Source: Deltaproteobacteria bacterium | Lineage (GTDB): Bacteria > Desulfobacterota > Desulfarculia > Adiutricales > Adiutricaceae | Direction of reading: 5' to 3' | DNA: 7,316 bases | NCBI GenBank assembly: GCA_031257955.1 | Contig: JAIRNQ010000049.1 | Location: 1-7,316 of the forward strand | In this document: positions 5,436 to 7,316 of the stretch, one piece after another | Numbering within the stretch: the stretch's first letter is position 1 | Layout: each line of letters begins with the position of its first letter | Program-made: the position numbers and the translations under genes | Notes under the pieces: generated by a model | The model's database searches: none | Told to the model about the DNA's origin: nothing | Seen by the model: the letters and a program-made list of their open reading frames with translations, nothing else

Positions 5436-5822
5436 TCACTTGGTCCACCAGCCGCTTTTCTTAGAGCTCGGGGCGGCGGGTTTTTTGGCCGGTGCCTTGG
5501 GGGCGGGCGGGGCGAGCATTTGCTCCAACTTCTGCTTGAGCTGGCGGTACTTTTTTTCGCCCTGCTCCACGTAAAGCCAATTGGGGCCGGAAACTACCTC
5601 GGTGGGAAATTTTTCCCTGATGCCGGTTAGCCCAAAGGTGTCGTCCAAAAGCACCATTTCCATGACCACCTCGCTGACCTTAAGCGTGGCCCAGAAATTA
5701 CGATACTCGGCCACTTTGGCCGTGCTCCCGGTGCCTATGATATTTTTTTTGGTTTCCAGATATATGCCCTCAGGCAAGGCGGCCGGCTTGGCCGCGCCCT
5801 CGTTTAGTATCTCGTCGGCCAT
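5436..5822 (-). CDS. small protein with Ala/Pro/Lys-rich tail, function unknown
   Basis: This 128-residue protein is not recognised. Residues 1-100 look like a compact soluble domain containing PEGIYLETKKNIIGTGSTAK (17-36), a hydrophobic stretch EVVMEMVLLDD (51-61) and a charged helix with LKQKLEQML (95-103). The last 25 residues form a low-complexity Ala/Pro/Lys tail ending in WWTK. There is no signal peptide. The ATG at 5822 is chosen because AGGAG (minus strand, 5830-5834) lies 7 nt before it, better than the TTG at 5828. It is first in a two-gene unit with the 89-residue protein and has a near-consensus promoter about 100 bp upstream. The basic tail could bind nucleic acid or a protein partner, but this is speculation. 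Confidence 0.8.
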   Translation of the reverse strand: MADEILNEGAAKPAALPEGIYLETKKNIIGTGSTAKVAEYRNFWATLKVSEVVMEMVLLDDTFGLTGIREKFPTEVVSGPNWLYVEQGEKKYRQLKQKLEQMLAPPAPKAPAKKPAAPSSKKSGWWTK

Positions 5823-5829
5823 ACGCAAT

Positions 5830-5834
5830 CTCCT
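5830..5834 (-). promoter_or_regulatory. strong ribosome binding site for the 128-residue protein
   Basis: On the minus strand AGGAG lies 7 nt before the ATG at 5822. It decides the start against the TTG at 5828, which it would nearly touch. Confidence 0.65.
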
Positions 5835-5919
5835 AGCCAGCCATAAAGCCCAAAGCCGTTACGGCGTCAACTGTTCAAGGCCACGACGATAAACAGCGGT
5901 AGCCCCAAAATCTTATTAT

Positions 5920-5948
5920 ATTATAATTTTCTTAGAGCGCATTGTAAA
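5920..5948 (-). promoter_or_regulatory. near-consensus sigma70 promoter for the small-gene pair
   Basis: On the minus strand TTTACA (5943-5948) and a perfect TATAAT (5920-5925) are separated by exactly 17 bp. Transcription would begin near 5912 and give a leader of about 90 nt to the ATG at 5822. The -35 matches consensus at five of six positions. It is the best promoter in the window, and no other gene on that strand lies between it and the pair. It overlaps the end of a doubtful open frame at 5932-6246, which argues against that frame being a gene. Confidence 0.65.
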
Positions 5949-6246
5949 GAAAACTACCATCTTTTCGTTCGGCCAGGCCCCAGAGATGGCCCCAACTATG
6001 GACTATCCCGGTACCTTCCCTGATAGATCCCAGATATTGGGCAACGGCCGGCCAATAAAAATCTTGCTTTTTTTGGCCCTTCGCGAGTATCCGTTTATGG
6101 CCCAACCATATAGAAACGTTCGAGTAAAAATCCATTTTGCCATAACTCGTATTGTCTGGTTTAGAATTCCCCGATGGCCAGTAACCCCCAACCTTCCGCC
6201 CCGTCATCTCGACAACTCCCTGGCTACATAACCAGACAGTTGCCAA
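5932..6246 (-). CDS. doubtful 104-codon open frame
   Basis: A TTG-started frame encodes a 104-residue, tryptophan-rich sequence that I do not recognise. It has no clear ribosome binding site, its end overlaps the strong promoter at 5920-5948, and the opposite strand is also open over 5986-6231. It may be a chance frame or a relic of a gene. It is listed because it is the only sizeable frame in a 650-bp gap. Confidence 0.15.
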   Translation of the reverse strand: MATVWLCSQGVVEMTGRKVGGYWPSGNSKPDNTSYGKMDFYSNVSIWLGHKRILAKGQKKQDFYWPAVAQYLGSIREGTGIVHSWGHLWGLAERKDGSFLYNAL

Positions 6247-6341
6247 ACGGAGATATTTATGTCATATTACATTTTAGGATTCGTTAAGAGTTCCACACTT
6301 GCGATGAGTTACCGCTGGCCCAACTAAATCGTTACTGACGG

Positions 6342-6358
6342 AGTTTCTTTAAGAAACT
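6342..6358. promoter_or_regulatory. perfect 17-bp palindrome
   Basis: AGTTTCTT (6342-6349) and AAGAAACT (6351-6358) are perfect inverted arms around one base. As RNA it could fold into a 6-bp stem with a 5-nt loop. It lies about 120 bp upstream of the AAA-ATPase start and is a good candidate operator or leader hairpin; no T run follows, so it is not a typical terminator. Confidence 0.4.
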
Positions 6359-6361
6359 TAC

Positions 6362-6403
6362 AATGGATCGGGGCTGAGTAATGGATGATATGACAAAATG
6401 GAT
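6362..6403. repeat. three AATGGAT copies at 17-18 bp spacing
   Basis: AATGGAT occurs at 6362-6368, 6380-6386 and 6397-6403, regularly spaced at 18 and 17 bp and immediately after the 17-bp palindrome. The spacing resembles iterated regulator sites, though three 7-mers in AT-rich DNA could be coincidence. Confidence 0.35.
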
Positions 6404-6478
6404 GAATTCTCCCTGGATAATCAGACATTCTCTTGTACCATGTACTAAAACCCCCGCCACGGGCTCAAGGCCAATACC

Positions 6479-7316
6479 ATGAAAGAACTTCCCTTCGGAA
6501 TGACGACAATTTCGGAAATCATCGCCAATGATTGTATCTACGCCGATAAAAACCGGTATCTTCGTGATTTGTTACAATTGCCGAGACCATTTTTCTTATC
6601 CCGACCCCGCCGCTTCGGCAAGACGCTTTTGGTAGACACCCTTGAGGCCATCTTGCGCGGCCAACGAGATATTTTTAAAGGGCTCTGGATAGACGGCTCG
6701 GATTATGATTGGACGCCTAACCCGGTCATCGAGCCTTAATGGGGTAACGACGGAAAGCCTGGAGACGGTTAAAAACGATTTGCTAGACGATCTCCACTCA
6801 AAGGCTAAGTCAGAAAAATTGGTAGTGCGCGGCTCTACGCCATCCAGTCTTTTTAAAAGTCTCATCGAAGAACTTCAGGCCAAGTACGGGAGAAATGTCG
6901 CCATCCTGATAGACGAGTACGACAAGCCGATCCTGGACAATATTGACAAGCCCGGCCTGGCCGAGGCTATCCGAAAGACCTTGAGAAACTTTTACGGGGT
7001 CCTCAAGGCCGTGGATGGCCGGGGTTTTACTTTCATCACCGGAGTGACCAAGTTTACCCATACCTCCATTTTTTCCGAACTCAACGATCTAAACGATCTG
7101 ACGCTTGATGAAAAGTATTCGGATATTTGCGGCTTTACCGTTAACGGGTTGGATACCTTGTTTCCGGAATACATGGAATTAGCCCTGGCAAAATTCCAAT
7201 CCAAAGGCGTTCTGCCAGACGACGCCAAAATGTCCGAGCTCCGAGAGTTAATCCTGGACTGGTATGACGGCTACTCCTGGGACGGTGAGACTCGCGTCTT
7301 AAATCCCTGGTCCATC
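6479..7316 (+). pseudogene. AAA-ATPase-like/PD-(D/E)XK-type protein gene, frameshifted and partial
   Basis: This gene belongs to the AAA-ATPase-like family (Pfam PF09820, often with a C-terminal PD-(D/E)XK nuclease domain), common in many copies in anaerobes; its cellular role is not established. The ATG at 6479 follows AAGG (6467-6470) by 8 nt. The first frame gives LPFGMTTISEII (4-15), YADK (21-24) and the family's Walker A variant RPRRFGKT (42-49), then stops at 6737-6739 after PVIEP. A frame one base over continues without a stop to the window end: LNGVTTESLETVKNDLL, Walker B ILIDEYDK (about 6903-6926), FITGVTKFTHTSIFSELNDL and DWYDGYSW near the end. Removing one base around 6734-6737 would join the halves as PVIELNGV, so a single indel or assembly error split the gene. 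The nuclease domain, if present, lies beyond the window. Confidence 0.85.

Larger units (their letters stand above)
5949..6478. other. long intergenic region before the AAA-ATPase gene
   Basis: Apart from the doubtful frame at 5932-6246, no gene is seen. The right half (6247-6478) is AT-richer and carries a 17-bp palindrome and three AATGGAT copies. No strong promoter for the rightward gene was identified. The stretch may combine a decayed gene with the control region of the ATPase gene. Confidence 0.45.

Noticed and set aside
6362..6403. A CRISPR array or replication-origin iterons
   Set aside because: The units are only 7 bp, three in number, with no spacer-repeat structure and no cas or replication gene nearby.
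6725..6745. Programmed ribosomal frameshifting in the AAA-ATPase gene
   Set aside because: No classic slippery heptamer or downstream pseudoknot was evident, and this family is not known to use frameshifting. A plain indel is simpler.

Overview
The window looks like chromosomal DNA of a GC-rich, free-living or host-associated anaerobic bacterium, most plausibly a Desulfobacterota/'Deltaproteobacteria'-type genome. That placement rests on gene style only: Gly/Ala/Leu-rich codon use, several TTG starts, OppD/OppF-type ATPases, an AAA-ATPase-like gene of a kind abundant in anaerobes, and a small gene pair that resembles proteins of sulfate reducers from memory. It is an inference, not a database result. 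No rRNA, tRNA, CRISPR array or complete insertion sequence was seen.

Layout, left to right. (1) Positions 1-436 hold a short decayed copy of the 5' part of the downstream oppD gene (about 14-64), then a strikingly AT-rich tract. (2) Positions 437-1291 encode a DruA/DUF4338-family protein. Its C-terminus reads like the start of an IS701/IS4-like DDE transposase and then breaks off, so this is probably the remnant of a mobile element; out-of-frame transposase-like codons continue to about 1359. (3) Positions 1471-2469 and 2835-3809 encode the two ATPases of an oligopeptide/dipeptide importer (OppD-like and OppF-like). They are separated by 365 bp of non-coding, repeat-bearing DNA, and no permease or binding-protein gene is visible. 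(4) On the minus strand, 4902-3946 encodes an exported, probably lipid-anchored M23 metallopeptidase convergent with oppF. Upstream of it is a two-gene unit of small unrecognised proteins (5822-5436 and 5416-5147), driven by a near-consensus sigma70 promoter at 5920-5948. (5) Positions 5949-6478 are largely non-coding with palindromes and short repeats. (6) From 6479 to the window end lies an AAA-ATPase-like/PD-(D/E)XK-type gene, split by a one-base frameshift near 6735 and cut off by the window edge.

How the parts relate: the Opp ATPases would energise peptide import at the inner membrane, using permeases encoded elsewhere. The peptidase would act on peptidoglycan cross-links in the envelope. 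The left part appears to be a scar of insertion and rearrangement upstream of oppD. No complete new defence or mobile system is visible. The most interesting signals are the DruA-transposase junction, the oppD fossil to its left, and the frameshifted AAA-ATPase gene.
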